The notes below the pieces were generated by a model. The model had not been told where the DNA came from. It worked only from the letters and a program-made list of their open reading frames with translations, and ran no database searches. A program made the position numbers and the translations under genes. Shown one piece after another: positions 25,358 to 32,981 of a stretch of 64,000 bases of DNA. Location of the stretch: contig LBCK01000001.1 in assembly GCA_000980705.1 (NCBI GenBank), positions 186,001-250,000 on the forward strand, read 5' to 3'. Within the stretch, counting starts at the first letter, position 1, and the number at the start of each line of letters is the position of its first letter. The DNA is from Ruminococcus sp. UNK.MGS-30 (lineage in GTDB: Bacteria > Bacillota > Clostridia > Oscillospirales > Ruminococcaceae).

Positions 25358-25385
25358 TGTCTATAAAAAAAATCTTGTCTATAAA
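25358..25385. promoter_or_regulatory. Direct repeats TGTCTATAAA x2
   Basis: TGTCTATAAA at 25358-25367 and 25376-25385, 18 nt apart, downstream of the minus-strand start for the YhgE-like gene. A candidate regulator site. Confidence 0.35.
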
Positions 25386-25395
25386 TAGAAAACTG

Positions 25396-25445
25396 TTGAC
25401 TTTTCGTCCTGTATCTATTATAATATAAGGGAAGTGAATTTGCAA
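25396..25445. promoter_or_regulatory. Overlapping divergent promoters of tetR and yhgE-like genes
   Basis: Plus strand: TTGACT (25396-25401), 17 nt, TATAAT (25419-25424). Minus strand: TTGCAA (25445-25440), 17 nt, TATAAT (25422-25417). The two -10 boxes share the same ATTATAAT bases, so polymerase can occupy only one promoter at a time. Confidence 0.7.
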
Positions 25446-25469
25446 CCGTTGATTTCACAAATTACGTCT

Positions 25470-25494
25470 ACTAATAAACACTATGTTTATTAGT
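25470..25494. promoter_or_regulatory. Candidate TetR operator
   Basis: Perfect inverted repeat ACTAATAAAC-ACTAT-GTTTATTAGT, just upstream of the minus -35 and about 45 nt into the plus transcript. Size and symmetry fit a TetR dimer. With the overlapping promoters and a CCGGCA/TGCCGG hairpin at 25499-25519 it makes up the 25273-25602 gap. Confidence 0.5.
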
Positions 25495-25602
25495 GGCTCC
25501 GGCAATCCCCGAATGCCGGACAGACGCCGCTTCGTATACTATTATAATGGACAGCACCCCACGAGACCTGTGCCGTGCTGCCGAAGATAAGGATGAAACA
25601 AC

Positions 25603-26217
25603 ATGACCAACAATATAAAACAAGAGCGGCGCTATCGCCGCACCGAGGCGCTGATCCTGAACGGACTGACCACCCTGCTCCAGCAGAAGAGCATCAAGGA
25701 GATCACCGTCCGGGAGCTGGCAGACCTGGTGGACATCAACCGTTCCACCTTCTATCTCCACTACACAGACATTTACGACCTGCTGGAAAAGACAGAACAG
25801 CGCCTGTTACAGCAGCTGATGGATGCCGTCAACGAAAACTGGACGCTGCCGGAAACGCCGAAGAACTTCTTCGCCTTTCTGGAACAGACGTTCAACATCC
25901 TCTCGGAGAATGCCCAGCTCTGTTCGGCGCTCATCGGACCGAACGGCGACATCGCCTTTCTGCGGAACATCGAGAAGATGATCCGGGACAAGGGTCTCCA
26001 GACCCTGCGCTCGTTTGCGCCGAAGGAACTCCGGGAACAGGATCTCCAGTATGCCATTTCCTTTGCCCTTGCCGGATGCGTGGGGCTGGTAGAACACTGG
26101 CTGAAAAACGGATGTCCGGAAACACCCACCCATATGGCGGAACTGACCCTGGTAATGCTCCGTGAGGGAACTACGTCCATCGGCGTGCCGGATATCACCC
26201 AGTTCGCCGCACACTAA
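25603..26217 (+). CDS. TetR/AcrR family transcriptional regulator
   Basis: The 204-residue protein begins with a TetR-type HTH (residues about 12-58, with ITVRELADLVDINRSTFYLHYTD as the recognition region). The C-terminal half is helical with no recognisable ligand pocket signature. It resembles the TetR-like proteins commonly found next to YhgE/Pip-type genes. It probably represses itself and the divergent membrane protein through the palindrome between them. A strong terminator follows. Confidence 0.93.
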   Translation: MTNNIKQERRYRRTEALILNGLTTLLQQKSIKEITVRELADLVDINRSTFYLHYTDIYDLLEKTEQRLLQQLMDAVNENWTLPETPKNFFAFLEQTFNILSENAQLCSALIGPNGDIAFLRNIEKMIRDKGLQTLRSFAPKELREQDLQYAISFALAGCVGLVEHWLKNGCPETPTHMAELTLVMLREGTTSIGVPDITQFAAH

Positions 26218-26298
26218 AGACAGGTTCTGAGCCGTCCTGTTCCAGGATAACCGAAAAAGATAAACCAGCGTGAAACTGGATCACAACACCAGATAACA

Positions 26299-26346
26299 AA
26301 AAGAGCCTGCCGGGATAAAGCCGTTCCCGACAAGCTCTTTTTGCGT
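26299..26346 (+). terminator. Terminator after tetR
   Basis: AAAAAGAGC...GGGA and TCCCG...GCTCTTTTT pair around a short loop; A-rich left and T-rich right sides allow use in both directions. Confidence 0.8.
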
Positions 26347-26379
26347 TTTTCAGGCATCTTTTTTGCCCTTTGAAGTTCC

Positions 26380-26965
26380 CCTGTAGAGGTCGATGCCCAC
26401 ATCGACCCGAGTGTACCGGAAATGGAAAACCTTATGGCATCCCACCGAGGACGATAAATATGCCTCCCTTGAAAAGGGAGGTGGATGCTCCGTAAGGAGC
26501 AGACGGAGGGATTATCCCCCTGTCCCTTCGGGACATCCCAGCACAAGGCACACCCTACGGGCGCCTTTTCAAGGGGGACATATGCCCCACCGTAGGGGCG
26601 AACACTGTTCGCCCGTTGTTGTGTTTCCAGGTATCCCTTTTCAAAGGGACACGACAACTCCCCTGCCCTGTCGGGCATCTCCTCTATGAGAGGAGACTTT
26701 TTTCTAGGCTCCTCTTTTAGAGGAGCTGGCAGCCGTAAGGCTGACTGAGGAGTCATGTATCAGAAAACCCTATAGCATCCCACCTCACCGTAGGGGCGAA
26801 CACTGTTTGCCCGTTGGTTGATTTCTGAATATCCCCCTGTCAGCTTACGCTGACATCCCCCTTTTCAAGGGGGACATAATAAAAAGCCTCCCTTGAAAAG
26901 GCGCCCGTAGGGTGTGCCTTGTGCTGAGGTGGCACGAAGTGCCGGAGGGATAAATTCAACAGAGG
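26380..26965. repeat. Composite hairpin repeat cluster, copies 3-5
   Basis: Tandem and partly inverted modules: CCTCCCTTGAAAAGGGAGG, ATCCCCCTGTCCCTTCGGGACAT, the GCACAAGGCACACCCTACGGG segment, GTAGGGGCGAACACTGTTCGCC (seen twice), an AGGAGACTTTT/AGGCTCCTCTTTTAGAGGAG segment and a TGTCAGC/GCTGACA version. The 26218-26981 gap is almost wholly made of these; no gene is credible there. Confidence 0.85.
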
Positions 26966-26981
26966 AATCTTCCTTACCCTC

Positions 26982-27710
26982 TCACACCTTCCTGCAATAC
27001 CGCAGACAGATCCAGCCTGCGCCGGATTTCAGCCTGCCCCAGTCACCCTTTGTCTCCACAATGGTATAGACGCCCTTGTCCCGGATGCAACCAACCACCG
27101 GATAGGACGTGCCGTTTCCGCTGCGGATGTGCAGGGCATCTGCCGTGACCTTTACCCGATATCCTGTGGCAGACGCTGCCGTTGTCGGTGCAGATGCCGC
27201 AGCGTTTCCGGTACCCATAGCGTTCGCCACGTCCCGCAGGAACTGCTGCCAGTGCGCCCCGTCCGCCGTGTCAGAGCCGCCTTTGCTCGCCGGGACAAAC
27301 CACTTGGGGCAGACCTTTCCCGTCACGTCATAGTGCCGGATCACGCCGCCGTGCTGGGGATGCAGCCCGTACTTCCGGCACAGCTGCGCCGTCAGTTCCA
27401 CCAGGCTGGCATAGGTTTTGCTGCCGAACGCCCCGGTCCAGTCGGGGTGACAGGTCTCGATGGAAACCGTGTAGCTGTTCGCTGCATTGGTACACCAGCT
27501 CATCTCCTCGTCCGGAATGCAGCAGATCACCTCGCCCTGCAATCCCACAATGTAATTGCTGGACACGGAGCGGCTGGTGCTGTTGAAATAGTTCCGGTTC
27601 GCCATGGCGGAACTGCCGGGATTCGCCACCCAGTGTACCGCAATGGCAGTGGTCTGTTTCCGGATGGTTCGGGGACGGTTGTGGGTCAGATATGCGTTTT
27701 GTATCTGCAT
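26982..27710 (-). CDS. Phage-type endolysin: Amidase_2 with SH3-like C-terminus
   Basis: The 242-residue protein has an N-terminal amidase of the PGRP/Amidase_2 family (residues 1-170) with VHWVANPGS (zinc His26), a Tyr/His region near YTVSIETCHPDW, and HYDVTGKVCPKW with the second His and Cys ligands, then a short Ala-rich linker and a bacterial SH3-like domain (about 185-240, VTADALHIRSGNGTSYPVVG). It should cut the MurNAc-L-Ala bond of peptidoglycan. No signal peptide is present; the holin gene overlapping region upstream (6 nt gap) explains release. No other phage genes are near. Confidence 0.9.
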   Translation of the reverse strand: MQIQNAYLTHNRPRTIRKQTTAIAVHWVANPGSSAMANRNYFNSTSRSVSSNYIVGLQGEVICCIPDEEMSWCTNAANSYTVSIETCHPDWTGAFGSKTYASLVELTAQLCRKYGLHPQHGGVIRHYDVTGKVCPKWFVPASKGGSDTADGAHWQQFLRDVANAMGTGNAAASAPTTAASATGYRVKVTADALHIRSGNGTSYPVVGCIRDKGVYTIVETKGDWGRLKSGAGWICLRYCRKV

Positions 27711-27716
27711 AGCGTG

Positions 27717-28148
27717 TCACTCCTTTTCCTGCGAGTCGGTTTCGGATTTGCGGTTGAGCAGACTCACGGCGTTTTTCCACGCCGCCGGCAAGGGCAGCCC
27801 CATACAGCCGGCGTTTTCCGTCAGCGAAATGACCTCGCTGGCACAGAACCCGATCAGAACAGCACTGCGCAGAAAGGTGCTTTCCAAAAGCAGATCCATG
27901 GCATGGGCAGCGCCCACAAATACCAGCATCTCCGCCTTGCGGCACACGCCCTGGAAACAGCGCCGGCTGTCCAGCCTGCCGTCTCCGGTTTTCGGCGAAC
28001 GGTGAAACACTGCCGCATTCACCAGCCCGGTGCAGAAATCTGCCGCCATCAGACACAGCAGCACCCGGAGACCGGTGTCCCAGCCGCCCAGTGCCACCGC
28101 CAGCATACCGCCGAGCATTCCCAGCCCGGCACAGATTTTTTCTTTCAT
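27717..28148 (-). CDS. Phage_holin_4-type (TcdE-like) holin
   Basis: The 143-residue protein has three to four hydrophobic segments (about 8-25, 27-48, 68-88, 92-108), the LMAADFCTGL motif typical of toxin secretion/phage lysis holins and a charged C-terminus (NRKSETDSQEKE). Holins make pores that let an endolysin reach the wall; TcdE-like members also release toxins. The ATG has GGAGAG 7 nt upstream. The gene pairs with the endolysin gene 6 nt downstream. Confidence 0.85.
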   Translation of the reverse strand: MKEKICAGLGMLGGMLAVALGGWDTGLRVLLCLMAADFCTGLVNAAVFHRSPKTGDGRLDSRRCFQGVCRKAEMLVFVGAAHAMDLLLESTFLRSAVLIGFCASEVISLTENAGCMGLPLPAAWKNAVSLLNRKSETDSQEKE

Positions 28149-28192
28149 CGGAAATCTCTCCTGTCAAGTTGGATTCCCTTCCGCACCTGGGG

Positions 28193-28220
28193 ATTCTACC
28201 AGGTTTTCCGGAAAAGTCAA
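28193..28220 (-). promoter_or_regulatory. Holin-endolysin promoter
   Basis: Minus strand TTGACT (28220-28215), 16 nt, TAGAAT (28198-28193), about 40 nt before the holin start. Confidence 0.6.
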
Positions 28221-28284
28221 GGGGTGTCGGGGGAAAATACAACATCTTACAGGATAATCTCGTGTATTTCCGTTTGACAGCGTC

Positions 28285-28865
28285 TTTATATCCCCCTGTC
28301 CCTTCGGGACATCCCCCTTTTCAAGGGGGACAATAAATGAGCCTCCCTTGAAAAGGCGCCCGTAGGGTGTGCCTTGTGCTGAGGTGGATGCTCCGTGAGG
28401 AGCAGAGGTCGGGATTATCTTGCATAATTTCCCAGCGCCTTTGTAGGGGCGAACATGGTTTGCCCGTTGATGTGTTTCCGGGTATCCCGGGCGAACGATG
28501 TTCGCCCCTACAGTGGATTGGGATACCTTGCACCGACATAGAAACTATCCCTCCGGCACTTCGTGCCACCTCCCTTTTCAAGGGAGGCTTATTTCCACTC
28601 ATCTTGTCCCCCTTGAAAAGGGGGATGTCAGCGTAAGCTGACAGGGGGATATCTTGTTTGCCCGTTGGTGGGTTTCCGGGTATCCCTTCTCAAAATGGCA
28701 TAACAACTCCTCTGCCCTGTCGGGCATCTCGTACTGAGCGGTCCCTTTTGTCACCTACGGTGACATTTCCCCACCCCGTGGGGAATCACCTCTAAAAGAG
28801 GAGACTCTTTTTCCAGGCTCCTCTTTTAGAGGAGCTGGCAGCCGTAAGGCTGACTGAGGCGTGAA
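28285..28865. repeat. Composite hairpin repeat cluster, copies 6-8
   Basis: A mosaic of the same modules as at 26.4-26.9 kb in both orientations, including CCTCCCTTTTCAAGGGAGG, the CCTTGAAAAGGCGCCCG version, GGGCGAACGATGTTCGCCC and ACTCCTCTTTTAGAGGAGCTGGCAGCCGTAAGGC type ends. The 28149-28948 gap holds this plus the promoters of the holin and the DUF5662 gene. Confidence 0.85.
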
Positions 28866-28885
28866 TTCTTCTTTCCACATAAACC

Positions 28886-28914
28886 TTGACTTTTCCTTCC
28901 AAAAGCGGTATACT
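28886..28914 (+). promoter_or_regulatory. Promoter of DUF5662/zinc-ribbon pair
   Basis: TTGACT (28886-28891), 17 nt, TATACT (28909-28914), 35 nt before the start codon. Confidence 0.8.
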
Positions 28915-28948
28915 GAAAGAGGTATTCCACACAGAGGAGGTTCTTGTT

Positions 28949-29500
28949 ATGGGCTGGCATTCTTTCTGGGGACATCTTTCCACCATCACCCGGCACCGGC
29001 ACGCCGTTATCCGGCACTGCCGCAAAGCGGGGATCTTCTGGCAGGGACTGCGCCACGATCTTTCCAAGTACAGCCCCACAGAGTTCTGGCAGGGTGTCCG
29101 CTATTATGAGGACGGCAAACGCAGCCCCAACGAAGCCGAACGTGAGGCATACGGCTATTCTCTGGCGTGGATGCACCACAAGGGGCGCAACCGCCACCAC
29201 TTCGAGTACTGGTCGGACTATAACCCGAAAACCAAACGGGTCGAGCCGGTGGAAATGCCGGTGCGCTTTCTGGCGGAGATGTTCTGTGACCGGGTGGCTG
29301 CCAGCAAGATCTATCTGAAAGACCGCTACGACCAGAACTGTCCCCTGGACTATTTCCAGCGTTCCGCCTCCAAAAAGCGTGGGATGCTCCATCCGGAGAC
29401 CGAGCGGCAGCTGACAGAACTGCTGACCATCCTGGCAGAACAGGGCGAGGATGCCGCCTTCGCAAAACTGCGGCAAATGGTGAAAAACGACAAACGATAG
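28949..29500 (+). CDS. DUF5662-like protein
   Basis: This 183-residue cytosolic protein is rich in His, Arg and Tyr. The N-terminal pattern HRHAVIRHCRKAGIFWQGLRHDLSKYSPTEF and WMHHKGRNRHHFEYW resemble DUF5662, a small family common in Clostridia and some phages, with possible HD-like metal-binding His/Asp residues. The function is not known. The start at 28949 is set by GAGGAGG 9 nt upstream; a longer frame begins in the promoter region. It lies 15 nt before the zinc-ribbon gene, with which it is probably cotranscribed. Confidence 0.75.
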   Translation: MGWHSFWGHLSTITRHRHAVIRHCRKAGIFWQGLRHDLSKYSPTEFWQGVRYYEDGKRSPNEAEREAYGYSLAWMHHKGRNRHHFEYWSDYNPKTKRVEPVEMPVRFLAEMFCDRVAASKIYLKDRYDQNCPLDYFQRSASKKRGMLHPETERQLTELLTILAEQGEDAAFAKLRQMVKNDKR

Positions 29501-29515
29501 GGAGAGGGAAAGCAC

Positions 29516-30190
29516 ATGACATTTTGCAAAAACTGCGGAGCGAAACTGAATCCGCAAGACGAATTCTGCCCGAACTGCGGCACGAAAAACGAAACACCCC
29601 AACAGCCCCAGCAGCCGGACGGCATGGGCGCAGATGCAGTGACTGCCGTTCCGGGCGGCAAAAAGCCGTTCCTGGGCATGAACACCAAGGGACTGCTCAT
29701 TGCGGCAGGCTGTATCGTGGTGACAGCCGTTCTGGTGATTGTCCTGCTCTGCTCCTTTTTCGGCAGCAGCTCCAAGAGCGTGGTCAAGGACTATTACAAA
29801 GCCATTGAGAATTGCGATGCCAAGGATCTGATGGCAACCGTACCCAAGGATTATCTGAAAGAACTGATGGATGACAACGATTTGAGCCGCAAGGAACTGA
29901 CCAACGATGTGCAGGACTATCTGGACAAATACTATGACGAATACGACGACATCAAGGTCACCTTTGAGGACAAGGAAAAGCTGGACAAGAACGACTTCGC
30001 CGACTACTTCGACTTTGAGGATGCCAGCGATCTGGAAGTAAAAAAGGGCGTGAAATACGAGCTGAAAGTACGCTATCGCTCCGATGAGAAAAAGGACAAC
30101 GAGTCCGAGGACTTCATCGTGTTCCAGTACAAGGGCAAGTGGTACAGCATGGACGCTATGTTCCTGGTAGCCATGGCGACCTACTTCTAA
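29516..30190 (+). CDS. Zinc-ribbon membrane-anchored protein of unknown function
   Basis: The 224-residue protein starts with a zinc ribbon (Cys4, Cys7, Cys18, Cys21), followed by a Gln/Pro linker, one TM helix (about 58-83) and an extracellular, very acidic and Lys-rich domain (about 88-224) beginning SVVKDYYKAIENCDAKDLM, which resembles small DUF4878/NTF2-like lipoprotein domains. The topology places the ribbon in the cytosol and the acidic domain outside. Function is unknown. It ends at a bidirectional terminator facing leuA. Confidence 0.8.
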   Translation: MTFCKNCGAKLNPQDEFCPNCGTKNETPQQPQQPDGMGADAVTAVPGGKKPFLGMNTKGLLIAAGCIVVTAVLVIVLLCSFFGSSSKSVVKDYYKAIENCDAKDLMATVPKDYLKELMDDNDLSRKELTNDVQDYLDKYYDEYDDIKVTFEDKEKLDKNDFADYFDFEDASDLEVKKGVKYELKVRYRSDEKKDNESEDFIVFQYKGKWYSMDAMFLVAMATYF

Positions 30191-30208
30191 AAAACGCTGA
30201 GACAATAC

Positions 30209-30256
30209 AAAAAGCCGCCGTGCAGTAACATTCACTGCACGGCGGCTTTCTCTTTC
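30209..30256. terminator. Bidirectional terminator between zinc-ribbon gene and leuA
   Basis: AAAGCCGCCGTGCAGT pairs perfectly with ACTGCACGGCGGCTTT around ACATTC, with A/T runs on both sides; it serves both convergent genes. Confidence 0.9.
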
Positions 30257-30319
30257 TATTGTACCGTTTTCCACAGTGAATGACTCAAATGTGGAAAACA
30301 GCGTTATTGCAAATCAGAA

Positions 30320-31993
30320 TTACTTCTCCAGACCTGCGATCATGGCATTCAGTGCGCTGAGGAATGCGGAAATAGAGGAATTGATGATATCCGAGTGGAT
30401 ACCCACGCCCCAATAGGTCTTTCCGTCCTTTTCCAGTCCTACATATGCCACAGCCTTGGAGTTGGAACGCACTTCCAGAGCGTGTTCGGTATAGGTGGTC
30501 AGTGCGAAGTCCATGTTCAGATGTGCCTTTACGGCGTTGGAAACCGCATCCAGACGGCCGTTTCCGTCTCCGTGTACGGTCTCGGTATTGCCCTTATAGG
30601 AGATGGTGACCTCTGTGCCGATGGCATTTTCGCCCTTCTGTACGAAGTGGACTTCCGGAATGGAGACCGGTGTTTCCACATTGACATAGTGCTTGGTGAA
30701 AATGTCCAGCACCTCTTCCGGCATCAGTTCCTTGTGTGCGTGGTCGGAGACACCCTTGACCAGATAGCCGAAGGACTCCCGCATCTTCTGCGGAATGTGA
30801 TAACCGTACTTGGTTTCCATGAGGTAGCTGACGCCGCCTTTGCCGGACTGGCTGTTGATGCGGATTACGTCTGCCTCGTACACACGTCCCACATCTTCCG
30901 GATTGATGGGCAGATACGGCACGTTCCAGTGCTTGCAGTCGTGTTCCTCTCTCCAGTGCATTCCCTTGGCGATGGCATCCTGGTGCGAGCCGCTGAACGC
31001 AGCGAATACCAGCTGACCGCTGTACGGCGAACGCTCATACACGTGCATTCTGGTGACACGCTCGTACATCTCCACGATCTCCGGCATATTGGAGAAGTCC
31101 AGCTCCGGATCGACGCCCTGGGAGTACATATTCAGCGCCAGTGTGATGATGTCCACATTACCGGTGCGCTCGCCGTTGCCGAACAGCGTTCCCTCGATAC
31201 GGTCGCCGCCGGCAAGGAGTCCCAGCTCACTGTCTGCCACAGCGCAGCCACGGTCGTTGTGGGGATGCAGGGAGATGACCACGTTTTCACGCCGGTACAG
31301 ATTGTCGTTCATATACTCGATCTGGTTCGCATACACGTGAGGCATGGAGTGGGAAACGGTGACCGGCAGGTTGATGATGACCGGATCTTCCGGTGTCGGC
31401 TCCCAGATCTTCAATACGGCATTGCAGATCTCCAGGGCAAATTCCGGCTCTGTGCCGGTGAAGCTCTCCGGCGAATACTCAAAGCGGAAGTGACCCTCGG
31501 TCTTTGCCCGGTATTCCTTGCAGAGATTTGCGCCCAGCTCCGCCAGCTTGATGATGTCTTCCTTGCTCTTCTTAAACACCTGTTCCCGCTGTGCCACAGA
31601 GGTGGAATTATAGAGGTGTACGATGGCGTGCTTTGCGCCTTTCAGCGCCTCAAAGGTCTTTGCGATAATGTGTTCCCGTGCCTGGGTCAGCACCTGGATG
31701 GTTACATCGTCCGGGATCATATCGTTCTCGATCAGCGTCCGGCAGAACTCATACTCCGTCTCCGACGCAGCCGGAAAGCCGATCTCAATTTCCTTAAAGC
31801 CGATCTTCACCAGATAACGGAAAAACTCCAGCTTTTCTTCCAGGTTCATGGGTGTGATAAGTGCCTGGTTGCCGTCCCGCAGGTCAACGCTGCACCAGAC
31901 CGGTGCTTTTTCGATCATGGTCTTGGATGCCCAGCGCATGGGCGGATTCTTTACCGGAAAAAACTGCGGTGCGTACTGTTCTACGTTTTTCAT
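30320..31993 (-). CDS. leuA: 2-isopropylmalate synthase
   Basis: The 557-residue enzyme condenses acetyl-CoA with 2-oxoisovalerate, the first committed step of leucine synthesis. It belongs to the longer LeuA branch (yeast/actinobacterial type): the TIM-barrel begins with CSVDLRDGNQAL (metal-binding Asp near 46), contains HPHNDRGCAVADSELGLLAGGDRIEG (His ligands and signature), and the C-terminal regulatory domain (about 430-557) should bind leucine for feedback inhibition. ATG at 31993 has AAAGGA about 10 nt upstream; a longer frame into the T-box leader is not real. It is transcribed away from the ilv operon and controlled by a T-box. Confidence 0.96.
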   Translation of the reverse strand: MKNVEQYAPQFFPVKNPPMRWASKTMIEKAPVWCSVDLRDGNQALITPMNLEEKLEFFRYLVKIGFKEIEIGFPAASETEYEFCRTLIENDMIPDDVTIQVLTQAREHIIAKTFEALKGAKHAIVHLYNSTSVAQREQVFKKSKEDIIKLAELGANLCKEYRAKTEGHFRFEYSPESFTGTEPEFALEICNAVLKIWEPTPEDPVIINLPVTVSHSMPHVYANQIEYMNDNLYRRENVVISLHPHNDRGCAVADSELGLLAGGDRIEGTLFGNGERTGNVDIITLALNMYSQGVDPELDFSNMPEIVEMYERVTRMHVYERSPYSGQLVFAAFSGSHQDAIAKGMHWREEHDCKHWNVPYLPINPEDVGRVYEADVIRINSQSGKGGVSYLMETKYGYHIPQKMRESFGYLVKGVSDHAHKELMPEEVLDIFTKHYVNVETPVSIPEVHFVQKGENAIGTEVTISYKGNTETVHGDGNGRLDAVSNAVKAHLNMDFALTTYTEHALEVRSNSKAVAYVGLEKDGKTYWGVGIHSDIINSSISAFLSALNAMIAGLEK

Positions 31994-32011
31994 AAGATAC
32001 ATTCCTTTCCT

Positions 32012-32373
32012 GTTTGTGTGATCTGCGGCTGTTCTGTCTACAAAAAAAGCCCCTTCCATACAGACAACCTATCTGTACAAAAGAGACGAAGATCCATATT
32101 CTCCGTGGTACCACTCTTTTTGACGCAGCTGATGCGCCCGCTCATCACATCTGACAATGTGTACTCCGGTAACGGGGAGTGTCCGGCACAGCCTACTGAC
32201 ACGGGACAGCGCCCGTATGTTCCGCCTGCGGCTCAAGGACCAGTTATCCTGAACGCCCTGCTGCCGGCTCACACCTGCCGCCGGCTCTCTGAAACACAGT
32301 CTGCGTTCTCTTATCTTCCTGTCAAAGCCTTTTTCTTCATGATACACCAGCGCCGTTCTCCGGCACTGTGATT
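32012..32373 (-). promoter_or_regulatory. T-box leader of leuA (leucine)
   Basis: The minus-strand leader shows the T-box signature AGAGTGGTACCACGGAG (around 32122-32106), a Stem I with AGAGAGCCGG...GAGCCGG, and a terminator (CTCTTTTGTACAGA with TCTGTATGGAAGGGG, then TTTTTTT, 32085-32041). A likely specifier triplet CTG (Leu, 32243-32241) lies in the context ATAA-CTG-GTCCTTGAG. Uncharged leucine tRNA would stabilise the antiterminator and turn on leuA. The specifier assignment is by eye. Confidence 0.9.
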
Positions 32374-32379
32374 ATTTTC

Positions 32380-32408
32380 ATTATAGCATTCTCCCCTTTG
32401 TTTGTCAA
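32380..32408 (-). promoter_or_regulatory. leuA T-box promoter
   Basis: Minus strand TTGACA (32408-32403), 17 nt, TATAAT (32385-32380). Confidence 0.85.
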
Positions 32409-32519
32409 GCAATTTTGCGAAATTTCTTTCGATTTCACCAAAACCGCCGGTTTTTTCTTTGTATCCTGTCAATTTATTGAACAAAACGTATCTAAAATGT
32501 AAAAATAAAAGACAGCTAC

Positions 32520-32548
32520 TTGCAATTGCGAAAACATAGTGCTATACT
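32520..32548 (+). promoter_or_regulatory. ilvBNC promoter
   Basis: TTGCAA (32520-32525), 17 nt, TATACT (32543-32548); start near 32555 and about 425 nt of leader before ilvB. Confidence 0.75.
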
Positions 32549-32635
32549 AAACACATACGAATCACAGCGGCGGTGTATCTGCACCGTCATGCGGCAGGGT
32601 TCGCAGGGATTTTTTTGGAAAAGGAGTGTACGGCG

Positions 32636-32791
32636 ATGTACAGCGACGCTATGTGCCGGTTGGCAGCACGAGTGATTATCGTGGAACTAGGCGCTCGAGT
32701 CATTTTGACCCGAAGCGGAATTTGTGCTGCACACACCGGTGTTCCAAAGAAAAGTGCGAACGGCTGTTATTCTGCCGCAACGCTTGCATGA
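32636..32791 (+). CDS. Putative ilv leader peptide
   Basis: A 51-residue ORF with AAGGAG 9 nt before its ATG. Its first half contains ARVIIVELGARVILTRSGI, a cluster of Val, Ile and Leu codons. It uses ATT, TTG and CTA, codons that the structural genes here mostly avoid. The stop codon is 8 nt before an intrinsic terminator. This is the layout of a leader-peptide attenuator for branched-chain amino acids. An RNA stem GCAGCAC/GTGCTGC encloses the Ile/Val region. No domain exists and none would be expected. Confidence 0.65.
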   Translation: MYSDAMCRLAARVIIVELGARVILTRSGICAAHTGVPKKSANGCYSAATLA

Positions 32792-32798
32792 AGATTGG

Positions 32799-32833
32799 AA
32801 GCTTTCGGTACTTGCAGCCGAGGGCTTTTTTTG
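32799..32833 (+). terminator. ilv attenuator terminator
   Basis: AAGCTTTCGG pairs with CCGAGGGCTT (two G-U pairs) around TACTTGCAG, followed by TTTTTT. It lies between the leader peptide and ilvB, so read-through is required for operon expression. Confidence 0.75.
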
Positions 32834-32981
32834 TAGGCACAGCTGCCGGACAGGAGCGGCGGCGGTGCGGTTCTTTATGAAAAGCGTGCCGGGCGGCATA
32901 CGTTTCGGGTCTGTCCCGTATCTCCCTGTATCTATTGTATCTTATATAATCTGAAATTCAAAAATAAAAGGTGAAAGTAAC

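Noticed and set aside
26982..28148. Complete prophage
   Set aside because: Only holin and endolysin are present; there are no capsid, tail, replication or integrase genes on either side.
26218..28865. CRISPR array in the repeat-rich region
   Set aside because: Repeats are varied hairpins of unequal spacing and orientation, with no constant repeat-spacer period and no cas genes.
32555..32981. Second T-box upstream of ilvB
   Set aside because: No GGTGGnACC-type T-box sequence is present; the leader-peptide reading explains the Ile/Val/Leu codons and terminator better.
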